Assembly (NCBI GenBank): GCA_905479325.1
Contig: CAJQLW010000009.1
Location: 1-64,000 of the forward strand
DNA from: an uncultured Flavobacteriales bacterium
Lineage (GTDB): Bacteria; Bacteroidota; Bacteroidia; Flavobacteriales_E; Vicingaceae
Length of the DNA: 64,000 bases
Reading direction: 5' to 3'
Shown: positions 34,385 through 43,337 of the stretch, piece by piece
Position numbering within the stretch: position 1 is the stretch's first letter
Layout of the letters: every line of letters starts with the position of its first letter
Notes under the pieces: generated by a model
Databases searched by the model: none
Seen by the model: only the letters and a program-made list of their open reading frames with translations
Told to the model about the DNA's origin: nothing
Made by a program: the position numbers and the translations under genes

Positions 34385-35394
34385 TAGTTTCTAGTAATAC
34401 GGTTTTTGCCGAGTGGCTTTTTCAACAAATAATAGAGCATTTCTGCATTTAAAATTTCCTTCCCGCTCATGTGCTTTTCTTCAAAGGCAATGCGCTGAAA
34501 GTGATTTTCAATACTATCTTGTTTCATTCCGGCACAGCCAAAAGTAGCTGCAATTTGTTCTGACTTGTTTAACTCTGTAAAAAATTGCTTTGAAACCCCA
34601 AAATCAGTAAATGGGAAAGAAAAGCTAAGCGGTTCTGCGTTTAGTTTTTCTTTCAGATAAGCTACACTCTCTTCTGTTTGAATAAGCTGTTCTTCTAAGG
34701 GAATAAATTGATATTCGGGATGATTTGCACTATGCGCTCCAAAGTGGAAGTCATGTTGTTCTAACTCTTTGATATCGGTTTGATTCAAATATGGCTGTTC
34801 CTTTTCTAAAAAGTCTTCAAAACTATAACCAACGTATTGAGCAAACTGATTCAACTGTTCTTGCTCATTGTGTTTGATTGCTAGTAGTTTTGGCAGCACA
34901 TGATCGGTTTGAAAGAAGTCAACGGCTGCATTGTGAATAGAATCGCTTCGCTTCACTTGATCGATTAACAAACTTACTTTGTACCTGAAAAAAAGTGCTT
35001 TATTATCGACAAAGTCAGAGTTTAAAAAAACCAAGGCCGGAATGCCTTTTGATTTTAGAATCGGTGCAATTACCTCTTTTACCTCTTTCAGCCCGTCGTC
35101 GAAACTGAGTAAGAAGTAAGGTTTGTATTTTTTTGATGAATTGGTTGCTCGTTCTAAAAAGCCTGTGAAATCTACCGGTTCAAAATAGTTGAGCAGAAAG
35201 TCTAAATCGGCAATAAATTCCTTTGATGATTTTACACGATAAAGATTTTCAATGTGAGTTACATTTTGATCTGCAATAGCATGATAAAACGGTAGCACAA
35301 ATGACTGTTTGGTTAGCCTAAATAATGACTTTGTTGGCAGTGCATTGGCTACTTTACCAATGGTAGATTGAAATATTTTTTTAGCAGTTGCCAT
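34384..35394 (-). CDS. Polysaccharide deacetylase family protein (NodB-like)
   Basis: 336 residues. The NodB motifs are visible: motif 1 LLSFDDGLKE with the catalytic/metal Asp pair, and motif 2 HFGAHSANHPEY with the two metal histidines (H-x3-H). SFSFPFTDFG corresponds to motif 3. It should remove acetyl groups from an N-acetylated sugar polymer or a smaller sugar. There is no signal peptide, so it may act in the cytoplasm or on a cytoplasmic substrate. First gene of a two-gene unit with the GNAT gene. Confidence 0.85.
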   Translation of the reverse strand: MATAKKIFQSTIGKVANALPTKSLFRLTKQSFVLPFYHAIADQNVTHIENLYRVKSSKEFIADLDFLLNYFEPVDFTGFLERATNSSKKYKPYFLLSFDDGLKEVKEVIAPILKSKGIPALVFLNSDFVDNKALFFRYKVSLLIDQVKRSDSIHNAAVDFFQTDHVLPKLLAIKHNEQEQLNQFAQYVGYSFEDFLEKEQPYLNQTDIKELEQHDFHFGAHSANHPEYQFIPLEEQLIQTEESVAYLKEKLNAEPLSFSFPFTDFGVSKQFFTELNKSEQIAATFGCAGMKQDSIENHFQRIAFEEKHMSGKEILNAEMLYYLLKKPLGKNRITRN

Positions 35395-35439
35395 TCAAAG
35401 GTGAAAGTAAGAAAAAGCTTTAAAGTTGAGGTACAAAAA

Positions 35440-35513
35440 ATCCCATTCTCAATTGTCATAACGAACTCCGATAGCAATCGGAGTCGAAGTATAGACAATG
35501 TAAAGAATGGGAT
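35440..35513 (-). terminator. Long nested palindrome, terminator of the S46 peptidase gene
   Basis: Three nested stems: 35440-35449 with 35504-35513 (10 bp), 35452-35457 with 35494-35499, and 35465-35472 with 35477-35484 (8 bp, loop AGCA). On the minus strand, right after the peptidase gene, the outer arm is followed by a T-run, so it can terminate transcription. The inner stem has the same CGATAGC core as the group II intron palindrome. A terminator that has apparently taken in a REP-like element. Confidence 0.65.
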
Positions 35514-35535
35514 TCCTTAATTTTTAATCAGTGAA

Positions 35536-37683
35536 TTATTTCACCAATTTCATTTCTTTAATTAAGTGACCTGCACCTGCATACTTGTCAATAATGAACA
35601 ATGTATAACGAATGTCGACACCGATTGTACGTTGCAATTCTGGTTCAAAAGCAATATCACCACTCATAGCTTCCCAGTTACCATCAAAAGCAGTTCCAAT
35701 TAATTCACCGTTTCCGTTAATCATTGGGCTACCAGAGTTACCTCCTGTAATGTCGTTATTGGCAATAAAGTTTACTACCAACTCACCGTTCTTATCAGCA
35801 TATTGTCCGTAATCTTTATCTTGAATTAACTTTTTCAATTTAGCTGGAACAACAAACTCAGGGTTGGTTGGGTCTTCTTTTTCTAAAATACCTTGAGCAG
35901 TAGTAATGTGGCTATAGTTTACTGCATCTCTTGGCTCGTAGTCTCCAACTTGACCGTAAGTAAAACGCATGGTTGAGTTTGCATCAGGAGCATAAACTTT
36001 ATCAGAATTCATTTCACGTAAGCCTTTCACAAAAAGTCTTTCTGAGCGCTGTAAACTTTCACTACCTTCAGATACTTTAGGTGCAATTTCAGATCTAAAG
36101 TGACCTATAATTGAACTCTGGATTTGGAAAATTGGATCTTTTGCCAATGTTTTTTCAGAAGGCTTTGCTAAAAAGGCTTCAACTTTTTCTTTGCTTCCAA
36201 AAATTGATTTGTCATACATTTTATTGGCCATTGTGTTAAAATCACCTTTGTACTTAGCAATCATCTTTTTGAAATCTTCTGGTTGGTTTTCTTTAGGAAT
36301 ATCTTCGCTGTAAGCCTTCATCATAGCAGCAAACACATTTCTATCAATTGCCATGTCGTAATCCTTAAAGTGCTCGTCTAGAGTTGACTTAATTCTCTCT
36401 ACAGTCTGTTTCGTTGACGTTTCATTTTCAGTTTCCAATGCGCTCTTTAAACCAGAAAATTGAAAAGAATACGCAATGGCTTCAACTCTAAAGATTGCTT
36501 CGTTCAGGTAAACTCGAACTCTATTAGCTTCTTTCATGTTATCGTATCCGGTTTTAAAACCTTCAATAACTCCCGCATATAGTTTTTTCCGGTCTTCGTC
36601 TTTTTCAATCCAAGCTGCTAAAGCATCTTCTTGAGCTTTCTTTTTGTCGTACACCTTCAATCTTTTTAAACCTGCTTGCTGACCAATAAAGTATTTCCAA
36701 TAGTTGGCAACACTAGCAAATTTAGAAGCATACTGAATTCGAGTTTTTTCGCTCTTATCCATTCCTTCTTGGTATGCATCTAATACTTGTCTTCTCAATT
36801 TTACAGAGGCTGGTTGTCTTACTTCTAATTCGTATAAAATTCCTTCAGAAGTTAAATAACGATCTGTACTTCCTGGGTATCCAAAAATCATTGAGAAATC
36901 TCCTGGCTCAACACCTTTTAAAGAAACTGGTAAAGAGTGTTTTGGAGTATACGGCTTATTGTCCTTACTGTATTCAGCAGGCTTGTTGTCTTTGTCTGCA
37001 TAAACTCTAAATAAAGTAAAATCTCCTGTGTGACGAGGCCACATCCAGTTGTCAGTATCGCCACCAAATTTACCTACTGATGATGGAGGAGCTCCTACTA
37101 AACGCACATCAGGAAATGTTTCGTAAACAAATAAGTAAAATTCATTTCCATTGTAGAACGACCTTACGTTAGCTGTATATTCAGACTCACCAACGGCCGC
37201 TTTTTCTAAAGAATCAGAAACTTTTTTAATTGCTTTCGCTCTTTCCGCTAAGCTCATTTCTTCGTTTAGTAATGCATTTACAGATGCTGAAACATCTTCC
37301 ATTCTAATCAAAAATGAAACTGCAAAACCTGCAGGTAATTCATCTTCTTTCTTCATTGCCCAAAAGCCATCATCAAGGTAGTTGTGCTCTTCTGTAGAAT
37401 TTTCTTGAATAACACCAAATCCACAGTGGTGGTTGGTTAACATTAAACCTTGATCAGAAATAATTTCTCCTGTACAAAAACCTCTTCCCAAACGCACAAT
37501 TGCGTCTTTCAAGCTAGAGTTGTTCACACTGTAAATCTCTTCTGGAGTTAATTGAAGACCTTGCTTTTGCATGTCCACATAATTCAAACGCTTCACAAAC
37601 ATTGGAAGCCACATACCCTCATCAGCTTTTACCGGGGCAAATGCAAGTAAAAATCCTGCAATTAAGATTGTAATCTTTTTCAT
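35536..37683 (-). CDS. S46-family dipeptidyl-peptidase (DPP7-type)
   Basis: 715 residues, normal for the family. The signal peptide (FLLAFAPVKA) sends it to the periplasm. Trypsin-like triad: His in MLTNHHCGFG (85-86), Asp in the NWMWPRHTGDF region, Ser in ITGGNSGSPMING. The S1-pocket residue 18 after the Ser is Gly (in TAFDGNWE), as in DPP7, which prefers hydrophobic residues, whereas DPP11 has Arg there for acidic residues. It releases dipeptides from oligopeptides. ATG at 37683; a TACCTTTG box lies 25 bases upstream. Confidence 0.94.
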   Translation of the reverse strand: MKKITILIAGFLLAFAPVKADEGMWLPMFVKRLNYVDMQKQGLQLTPEEIYSVNNSSLKDAIVRLGRGFCTGEIISDQGLMLTNHHCGFGVIQENSTEEHNYLDDGFWAMKKEDELPAGFAVSFLIRMEDVSASVNALLNEEMSLAERAKAIKKVSDSLEKAAVGESEYTANVRSFYNGNEFYLFVYETFPDVRLVGAPPSSVGKFGGDTDNWMWPRHTGDFTLFRVYADKDNKPAEYSKDNKPYTPKHSLPVSLKGVEPGDFSMIFGYPGSTDRYLTSEGILYELEVRQPASVKLRRQVLDAYQEGMDKSEKTRIQYASKFASVANYWKYFIGQQAGLKRLKVYDKKKAQEDALAAWIEKDEDRKKLYAGVIEGFKTGYDNMKEANRVRVYLNEAIFRVEAIAYSFQFSGLKSALETENETSTKQTVERIKSTLDEHFKDYDMAIDRNVFAAMMKAYSEDIPKENQPEDFKKMIAKYKGDFNTMANKMYDKSIFGSKEKVEAFLAKPSEKTLAKDPIFQIQSSIIGHFRSEIAPKVSEGSESLQRSERLFVKGLREMNSDKVYAPDANSTMRFTYGQVGDYEPRDAVNYSHITTAQGILEKEDPTNPEFVVPAKLKKLIQDKDYGQYADKNGELVVNFIANNDITGGNSGSPMINGNGELIGTAFDGNWEAMSGDIAFEPELQRTIGVDIRYTLFIIDKYAGAGHLIKEMKLVK

Positions 37684-37708
37684 AATTATTTTATAGTTAA
37701 ACGGTGTT

Positions 37709-37716
37709 CAAAGGTA
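37709..37716 (-). promoter_or_regulatory. -7 promoter element of the S46 peptidase gene
   Basis: Minus-strand TACCTTTG (TAnnTTTG), 25 bases before the ATG at 37683. Confidence 0.4.
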
Positions 37717-37797
37717 GGGCTTAATTCTATTTTAATAAAATTTGCTTTCGCCGAATGGCAATAAATATGGATAAGAGGTAGCGGGTTGTTTAATGTA

Positions 37798-37820
37798 GAA
37801 CCGTGCCTGCGGCAGGCAGG
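37798..37820. repeat. Inverted second copy of a palindromic repeat
   Basis: This 23-base stretch with a GCCTGCGGCAGGC core is the reverse complement of 23781-23803 apart from the last base. Both copies are intergenic and about 14 kb apart. Consistent with a dispersed REP-type element. Confidence 0.6.
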
Positions 37821-37825
37821 TGAGG

Positions 37826-37953
37826 AATGAAGAATTAGGAATGTAGAATTAGGAATATGGAATTTATAATGAGGAGTAAAGAATCTCATAGTCTCATAGT
37901 CTCAAAATCTCATAGTTTCACAGTCTCAAAATCTCACGGTCTCAAAATCTCAA
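37826..37953. repeat. Degenerate short tandem repeats
   Basis: Two blocks: AGGAAT/GAATTAGGAAT units at 37826-37860, then units of about 9 bases (TCTCATAGT, TCTCAAAAT, TCTCACGGT) from 37882 to about 37952, next to the stop of the rhodanese gene. No spacers, so not a CRISPR array. Simple repeats of this type expand by slippage. Confidence 0.6.
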
Positions 37954-38450
37954 TAAACCTTTTTACCCTTGTTGAGCCAAATTCCCCACATTTTGTTGTA
38001 AGCATGAATTTTTTCAGTTGGCTTTTTTAGCGGAGTAACCACAGGTTGATCTTGATTTTTCCACTCAAATATTCCTCCATATAAGTTCGAAACGTTAGTG
38101 AACCCTATTTCCTTTAATTTTTCACTTACTTTCTCACTTCTATAGCCCACAGAGCAATACACTATAATTTCTTTCGATTTATCAACTTGATTCATCGCAC
38201 TAAGGTCTAAGCTGTCATATCCCACAAAAATGGCATCTTCTATATGGCTTACCTCGTATTCTTTACGTTCCCTTGCATCAACAAAAACAACTTCCTTTTT
38301 ATCTTTTACTTCTTTTACAGAAACTTCTTTTACAGAATGCGATAAAAGTCCTTGAAGCATAATATCGTAAGCCTTGCTACCCACTTCTTGAGCATGAGCG
38401 CTAAAAAATAATCCCATAAGTATTGTGCTAACTGTAATTATTAATTTCAT
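37950..38450 (-). CDS. Periplasmic rhodanese-domain protein
   Basis: 166 residues with a signal peptide ending at SAHAQE. A single rhodanese domain follows: VVFVDARERKEYEVSHIEDA, then the active-site loop IIVYCSVGYRSEKV with the catalytic Cys, then NLYGGIFEWKN. It can carry sulfane sulfur or act on redox targets in the periplasm. It lies 54 bp after the DUF547 gene on the same strand and may be co-transcribed with it. Confidence 0.9.
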   Translation of the reverse strand: MKLIITVSTILMGLFFSAHAQEVGSKAYDIMLQGLLSHSVKEVSVKEVKDKKEVVFVDARERKEYEVSHIEDAIFVGYDSLDLSAMNQVDKSKEIIVYCSVGYRSEKVSEKLKEIGFTNVSNLYGGIFEWKNQDQPVVTPLKKPTEKIHAYNKMWGIWLNKGKKVY

Positions 38451-38504
38451 TTGTTTCTATAATCTAACGTCACTCCTCAATCCTGATTGCTCATCGAACA
38501 TTGC

Positions 38505-39320
38505 TCATTCTTCATAATAATTCCCCAAGCTCAACGTCCAATCGTAATCGTCATACTTTATCTCCGGGTCGCTATCATCAGGTATAACTTCATATTGTTT
38601 CAAAAGTTTTAGTATCCCATTTTTTCCACCAAAGTCTCCTCTGAACCAACTAAACAATGGAGTAGTAAGAACGGTATTTTCTTCTTTGTTATAGGTCGAC
38701 ATTTTGGTTAAAAAGCTTTTAGCTACTTGGTCAATTTTTGTGTCGAAATTTTTAGCATCGTAAGTAGCCACTAAAGGACAACTTTTGGCGCCACAATTTA
38801 ATGCAAAGTGAACCCTTCCGTCTTCTTTGTCGGTTCGTAGTTTTTTTTCAAATTCATTTACAAACGGATTTTTAAGTAAGCCTAGAGACAGCTTAATTTT
38901 TGAACCTCGAATTATTCCATGTTCAATGTCATCAAAACTCAATTTTCGTTGGGCAATAATTATTTTCGGTTTGCTGAAAAAATCTCCTCGGTCGTCAAAG
39001 TACTCAGGGTTTTCAGTTAAAAGAATTTGAATGTAGGCGTTGTAAGTGTTAATCCAAAAAGCCTTTTTTTCATTGTCGGTACTTAGGTACTTTGTCAGCG
39101 AATCAGGGTTTAACTTTTCATATTGAGCTTTTAATGTGCCTAATTCTTTTCCATCTCGAACGGCATCAATCATTTCTGTAGATAGCATGACATACTTATT
39201 GTTGCTTGAGCTTTCTGTTTTTGCCGTTGCAATTTGCTGATTGGAGCAAGAAAAAGAGAATAACACGAATAAACAGGGAGTGAGTATTCCTATTTTCAAG
39301 AATTGATTGGGTTTTGTCAT
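38505..39320 (-). CDS. DUF547 lipoprotein
   Basis: 271 residues with a lipobox (LFSFSC). DUF547 features: EKKAFWINTYNAYIQILL, FSKPKIIIAQRKLSFDDIEHGIIR, VHFALNCGAKSCPLVATYD, with two conserved Cys in CGAKSCP. The fold resembles transglutaminase-like proteins but no activity is established. Attached to a membrane. A TAATTTTG box lies 23 bases upstream of the ATG. Confidence 0.88.
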   Translation of the reverse strand: MTKPNQFLKIGILTPCLFVLFSFSCSNQQIATAKTESSSNNKYVMLSTEMIDAVRDGKELGTLKAQYEKLNPDSLTKYLSTDNEKKAFWINTYNAYIQILLTENPEYFDDRGDFFSKPKIIIAQRKLSFDDIEHGIIRGSKIKLSLGLLKNPFVNEFEKKLRTDKEDGRVHFALNCGAKSCPLVATYDAKNFDTKIDQVAKSFLTKMSTYNKEENTVLTTPLFSWFRGDFGGKNGILKLLKQYEVIPDDSDPEIKYDDYDWTLSLGNYYEE

Positions 39321-39343
39321 GCTTTATAGTAATCTTTGAACTC

Positions 39344-39351
39344 CAAAATTA
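39344..39351 (-). promoter_or_regulatory. -7 promoter element of the DUF547 gene
   Basis: Minus-strand TAATTTTG (TAnnTTTG), 23 bases before the ATG at 39320. Confidence 0.4.
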
Positions 39352-39399
39352 AGTAAACTAAGAGTCCATAAACGTTAAGTTTTACAAACTGCTGACTGC

Positions 39400-40110
39400 A
39401 TGCAAATAAGTGTCATTATACCGACCTTAAACGAAGAGAAGAACATTGCTGAGCTGCTTTCTATTCTTAACCGTGAATTAAGAGAGGTAAAGCGCGAAAT
39501 TATTGTTGTTGACGCAGCTAGCATTGATAATACGGTTCGTTTGGCAGATAAATGTGGCGCGAGGGTTTTACCAGTTGATCAAAAATGCTGCGCATTTCAG
39601 ATGAATCGGGGAGCGCAGGTTGCATCAGGTGAGATTCTTTATTTTGTGCATGCAGATAGCAGGCCTCCCAAAGGTTTTTTTCATGACATTTTGCAAGCTT
39701 TTCATGAAGGTTTTGACATCGGTTGCTTTCGATTTAAGTTCGATTCATCAAAAGTATTGTTGAAAATAAACGCTTACTTTACACGGTTTGACCGCGAAAT
39801 GTGTCGAGGAGGTGATCAAACTTTTTTCATAAAGCGATTTGAATTCAATCGTTTGGGTGGCTATAATGAAAGGCTTAAAATCATGGAGGAATACGCTTTC
39901 ATGCGCAAAGCACGTAAAGAATTAAAGTTTAAAATTATTCCAAAAGACGTGATCGTTTCTGCTAGGAAATATGAAGAAAATAGCTATTTTCGAGTGAACC
40001 TAGTCAACCTTGTGATTTTCGCAAGTTTTAATCTTGGTGTTTCTCAAAATTGGCTAGTAAAAATGTATAAAAAGCTATTAATCCATCCAAAAGTTGAAGT
40101 ACTAGAATGA
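39400..40110 (+). CDS. Family 2 glycosyltransferase (TIGR04283-like)
   Basis: 236 residues, GT-A fold. ISVIIPTLNEEKNIAELL opens the nucleotide-sugar domain, IIVVDAASIDNTV follows, and the metal motif is YFVHADSRPPKGF. FFIKRFEFNRLGGYNERLKIMEEYAF contains the acceptor-side GGY and acidic residues. Short soluble transferases of this type are named TIGR04283 and in some genomes are linked to arsenosugar synthesis, but no arsenic gene is seen here. Its stop overlaps the SDR start by 4 bases. Confidence 0.83.
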   Translation: MQISVIIPTLNEEKNIAELLSILNRELREVKREIIVVDAASIDNTVRLADKCGARVLPVDQKCCAFQMNRGAQVASGEILYFVHADSRPPKGFFHDILQAFHEGFDIGCFRFKFDSSKVLLKINAYFTRFDREMCRGGDQTFFIKRFEFNRLGGYNERLKIMEEYAFMRKARKELKFKIIPKDVIVSARKYEENSYFRVNLVNLVIFASFNLGVSQNWLVKMYKKLLIHPKVEVLE

Positions 40111-40895
40111 GTAAAGTAGGAGTGATAACAGGAGCATCTTCGGGCATCGGTCAAGCATTAACAGTACAACTAGCCAATAGCTATTCCATACTTTATATTT
40201 GCGGAAGAAAATTAGATAGCCTAGAAATAACGGTTAAACTTTGCTCTGGGAAATCGGCTAAGATTGTACCTGTTGCAATGGATTTGAATAACAAAGAGTC
40301 TATTAAAAAAGCAGCAGCTGAAATAACAAATAAGGAAGAAAAAATTCATTTGTTAGTGAATAATGCCGGGCAAAGCCAGCGATCGTTGGTGAAAGATACA
40401 AGTGAAGAAGTTGAGGCTAGAATAATGCAGATTAATTATTTCGGACAAGTCCAATTAACTAAGTTGTTATTGAATGCTTTGCAAAAAGCTCAAGGCAGTA
40501 GAATCTTGATTACTTCAAGCATTGTTGGTAAATTCGGCTACCCTTTAAGGTCTACTTATAGTGCTTCAAAACATGCTTTGCATGGTTTTTTTGAAAGTTT
40601 GCGCTTTGAAGAAAAGAAAAATAGCATTTTTGTACAGTTCTTAGTAATCGGTAGGGTACAAACTCAAGTTTCTGTGAATGCATTGACTGCAGGCGGAGAA
40701 ACGTATGGTAAAATGGACAACGGGCAAGCTGGAGGAATTTCAGCCGAAGTTTGCGCAAAGAAGATAGAAGCTGCTCTTCAATCAAATAGGAAGGAAGTGT
40801 TGATTGGGGGCAAAGAATTATTGATGGTAAAATTCAAAAAGTACCTTCCCTTTTTGTTTTATAAAATAGCAGAAAAAGAAAGCAATCATGTTTGA
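40107..40895 (+). CDS. Short-chain dehydrogenase/reductase
   Basis: 262 residues, classical SDR. The cofactor loop is GVITGASSGIGQAL, structure motif NNAGQSQRS, and the catalytic Ser-Tyr-Lys reads ITSSIVGKFGYPLRS then YSASKHALHG. RKLDS after strand 2 (Arg) suggests NADP(H). The substrate is unknown. It sits between the glycosyltransferase and VOC genes with overlaps of 4 and 8 bp, so the three are translated as one operon and may act in one pathway. Confidence 0.87.
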   Translation: MSKVGVITGASSGIGQALTVQLANSYSILYICGRKLDSLEITVKLCSGKSAKIVPVAMDLNNKESIKKAAAEITNKEEKIHLLVNNAGQSQRSLVKDTSEEVEARIMQINYFGQVQLTKLLLNALQKAQGSRILITSSIVGKFGYPLRSTYSASKHALHGFFESLRFEEKKNSIFVQFLVIGRVQTQVSVNALTAGGETYGKMDNGQAGGISAEVCAKKIEAALQSNRKEVLIGGKELLMVKFKKYLPFLFYKIAEKESNHV

Positions 40896-41910
40896 TTATA
40901 ACATTTCAGGAATACAACAAGTAGGCATAGGAGTAACAGATGCCGACAAAGCATTCGCTTGGTATGGAAAGCATTTTGGCATGGACTTACCCATTTTTAG
41001 CGATGAGGCAGAGGCTAAGCTAATGATTGATTATACCGGAAATGAGGTTCATAAACGGAAAGCTATTTTGGCAATGAACCTTCAGGGTGGCGGTGGATTT
41101 GAAATTTGGCAATTTACTTCACGAAAGGGTCAACCAAGAAAACAAGAAACAAAAGAGGGTGACTTAGGAATTACACACATTCACATTAGAACGTACGATG
41201 CTGAAAAAGCGCTAGCATATTTTAAGAAAGTAGAGAACATTTCACTGTCTGAGATTAAAGTGAATGAAATGGATCGCAAATGGTTTGAGTTAAAAGATCC
41301 CTTTGGAAATTCTTTCAAGTTAATTGAAGACGACTACTGCTTTATGAAAACCGGCGCACTCACCGGCGGAGTGATGGGTGTAACCATAGGCGTTTCGAAC
41401 CTTGATGAAGGCAGAAAGATTTACCGGCAAGGCATGCAGTATGACCAATTGGCTGCCACAGGAGAAAATGGAACGTTTAAAAATGCTTGGTTAAAACCGA
41501 CCAACAATAAAGTCTCTGCTTTTAGTCAACTGTTAGGGCCAACTCAGCTTGAATTAGTTTGCGATACAACGGGCGGAAGAGAGCAAATATTTAAAAATCG
41601 ATTTTGGGGTGATCTAGGTTTTATTCATGTTTGCTTCGATGTGCAGCGTATGCACCAGCTTCGTGAGTATGCAAAAACACTGAATCATCCGTTTACTGTT
41701 GACAGTGAAAATAGCTTTGACATGGGCGAAGCTGCCGGACAGTTTGCTTATATTGAGGACAATGACAAAACCCTTATTGAATTAGTAGAAACGCATAAAG
41801 TTCCTATTATGAAGAAATTGGGTTGGTACATTAATGTAAAAGACAAAAAGGTTCAAAAACCTTTGCCAAAGTTAATTTTTAAGGCACTTAGTTTGAATCG
41901 GGTGAAGTAA
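40888..41910 (+). CDS. Two-domain VOC (glyoxalase-fold) protein
   Basis: 340 residues with two VOC modules. The first begins IQQVGIGVTDADKAFAWYGKHFG and includes FEIWQF and ITHIHIRTYDAEKALAYFKK; the second starts near residue 150 with GVMGVTIGVSNLDEGRKIYRQGM and includes FIHVCFDVQRMHQL and TLIELVETHKV. His and Glu at the usual metal positions are present, so a metal-dependent lyase, isomerase or dioxygenase is possible. The last 30 residues are an extension (LGWYINVKDKKVQ). Third gene of the operon with GT2 and SDR. Confidence 0.83.
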   Translation: MFDYNISGIQQVGIGVTDADKAFAWYGKHFGMDLPIFSDEAEAKLMIDYTGNEVHKRKAILAMNLQGGGGFEIWQFTSRKGQPRKQETKEGDLGITHIHIRTYDAEKALAYFKKVENISLSEIKVNEMDRKWFELKDPFGNSFKLIEDDYCFMKTGALTGGVMGVTIGVSNLDEGRKIYRQGMQYDQLAATGENGTFKNAWLKPTNNKVSAFSQLLGPTQLELVCDTTGGREQIFKNRFWGDLGFIHVCFDVQRMHQLREYAKTLNHPFTVDSENSFDMGEAAGQFAYIEDNDKTLIELVETHKVPIMKKLGWYINVKDKKVQKPLPKLIFKALSLNRVK

Positions 41911-41977
41911 TCAATACGTGAGTGAATCAATAAGTCAATCTGTAAACGCATTAACGAGTCAATTAATAAAACTGTAA

Positions 41978-41996
41978 AACTTCAGTAGCTGAAGTT
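41978..41996. terminator. Hairpin between convergent operons
   Basis: A perfect 8-bp stem (41978-41985 with 41989-41996) and 3-base loop between the VOC gene and the minus-strand acyltransferase gene. Flanking it, 41925-41940 and about 42025-42050 carry an imperfect inverted repeat built on GAATCAATAAGT. The T-runs are weak. Confidence 0.35.
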
Positions 41997-42053
41997 ACGA
42001 AATAGCTTAGTTACTCAATCATTTACTTATTGGTTGATTCACTAATTAAACAA

Positions 42054-43331
42054 TTACTTGCTAGGCGCCAATCCTTCACTACTTCTAATCTTGTAAATCT
42101 GCTTTATGAATTGTTGTAATTCTTCAAATGTCGTTTTGTCTTTTTTCAATTGACTTAAGCGGTATGCAGCCGACACATAGTGTGCTTTTTCGTAATACCT
42201 CAAGTATAATCTACCCAACCAATACATTGCAATGGGTGTTAGGAAAGCCCAGCTTGTAAATTGAAAGAGAGCGACTGTAAAAATTAAACTCCAAATAATC
42301 CATAAAATAGTTCCTAAAACCAAACGAACGGAGGCGTAAAATTCATCTAACTTTACTTTTTTATCGGTTATATTCTTGGCAATACTAAATGGAATAAAGT
42401 TTACTAAAAGACCTATTAATGCCAATGGTGCTGCTAGAATTAGCAAAACAATATCTTTTAGAGATAGGCCAATGTTTGATTTTAGCTTTCTAAAATTTAA
42501 CTTGTTTTTTTTCAATATACCAAACGCATTTTGAACAACTTCAGTCAATTCAATTAAGCAAGTGTTTTTTTCAGCATCTACCTTAGAAATGTGATCTGCA
42601 ATTAATATTTTACGGCTTAAAGAGTTTTGTTCAAAGCAACTATCTAACTCTGCTAAGGCTTTGTACACCATATAGTTTTTGTCCTCAACTTGTATGGTGT
42701 GTTCTGAAAGCTCTTTGTAAAGAACTTCATTTAAAATTCCATAAGCGCTATTTGCACTCATCTCAAAATTTTCTTGGTAGTCTTTAATGTATTGAATTTG
42801 ACCCACACCAATGTTTATTTTGCTTCTAAAGTCTTTTGGCCGATCGTAATTTAATCCAAGAGGAACTATGGCGCAGTTGAGTTCAAAGTTATTTTGATGT
42901 GCAAATCCAAAAGCGATTCTAGCAAGGCCCTTTTTCAGTGGCCTAAGTTTGAAGTCAATTAAACTTAAGCCTTCAACAAAGATTAAAATTGCTCCACCTT
43001 CCTTAAGAATACTGTAGCACTCTCTGAAGGTGTCATCATTTCTACTCAAGTTTTCGTGTCCTTCTTGTAATCGATATATAGGGATAAGGTTTAAGCCCCT
43101 CAAAATTTTATCAGCCCACTTTGCTTTGAAAACATCCGAGCGTGCTAAAAAATGCAAGGGTCGGTCAATGGTGCAGGCAATGATAACTGCATCTAAGAAA
43201 GAATTTGGATGCGTGGCGGCAATCATCATAGCGCCTTCTTTTGGGATTTTATTTAGGCCAATCCCTTTTATTTCAAGGTAGTGAGTAGCTAAACTACTTC
43301 GCATTAAAAATTGTAAAAAGCGGTACAGCAT
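42054..43331 (-). CDS. PlsC-like 1-acylglycerol-3-phosphate acyltransferase family protein
   Basis: 425 residues. The acyltransferase domain is in the first 210: the catalytic motif reads THPNSFLDAV, with five residues between His and Asp where PlsC usually has four; LRGLNLIPIYR and ILIFVEGLSL correspond to motifs II and III. Residues 285-370 contain at least two membrane helices (IVLLILAAPLALIGLLVNFIP and IIWSLIFTVALFQFTSW), not seen in minimal PlsC. It probably acylates a lipid precursor at the inner membrane. Last gene of the seven-gene operon. Confidence 0.85.
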   Translation of the reverse strand: MLYRFLQFLMRSSLATHYLEIKGIGLNKIPKEGAMMIAATHPNSFLDAVIIACTIDRPLHFLARSDVFKAKWADKILRGLNLIPIYRLQEGHENLSRNDDTFRECYSILKEGGAILIFVEGLSLIDFKLRPLKKGLARIAFGFAHQNNFELNCAIVPLGLNYDRPKDFRSKINIGVGQIQYIKDYQENFEMSANSAYGILNEVLYKELSEHTIQVEDKNYMVYKALAELDSCFEQNSLSRKILIADHISKVDAEKNTCLIELTEVVQNAFGILKKNKLNFRKLKSNIGLSLKDIVLLILAAPLALIGLLVNFIPFSIAKNITDKKVKLDEFYASVRLVLGTILWIIWSLIFTVALFQFTSWAFLTPIAMYWLGRLYLRYYEKAHYVSAAYRLSQLKKDKTTFEELQQFIKQIYKIRSSEGLAPSK

Positions 43332-43337
43332 AAGGGC

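Noticed and set aside
37882-37952. CRISPR-like array
   Set aside because: Repeat units are about 9 bases, degenerate and contiguous, with no spacers and no cas genes nearby.
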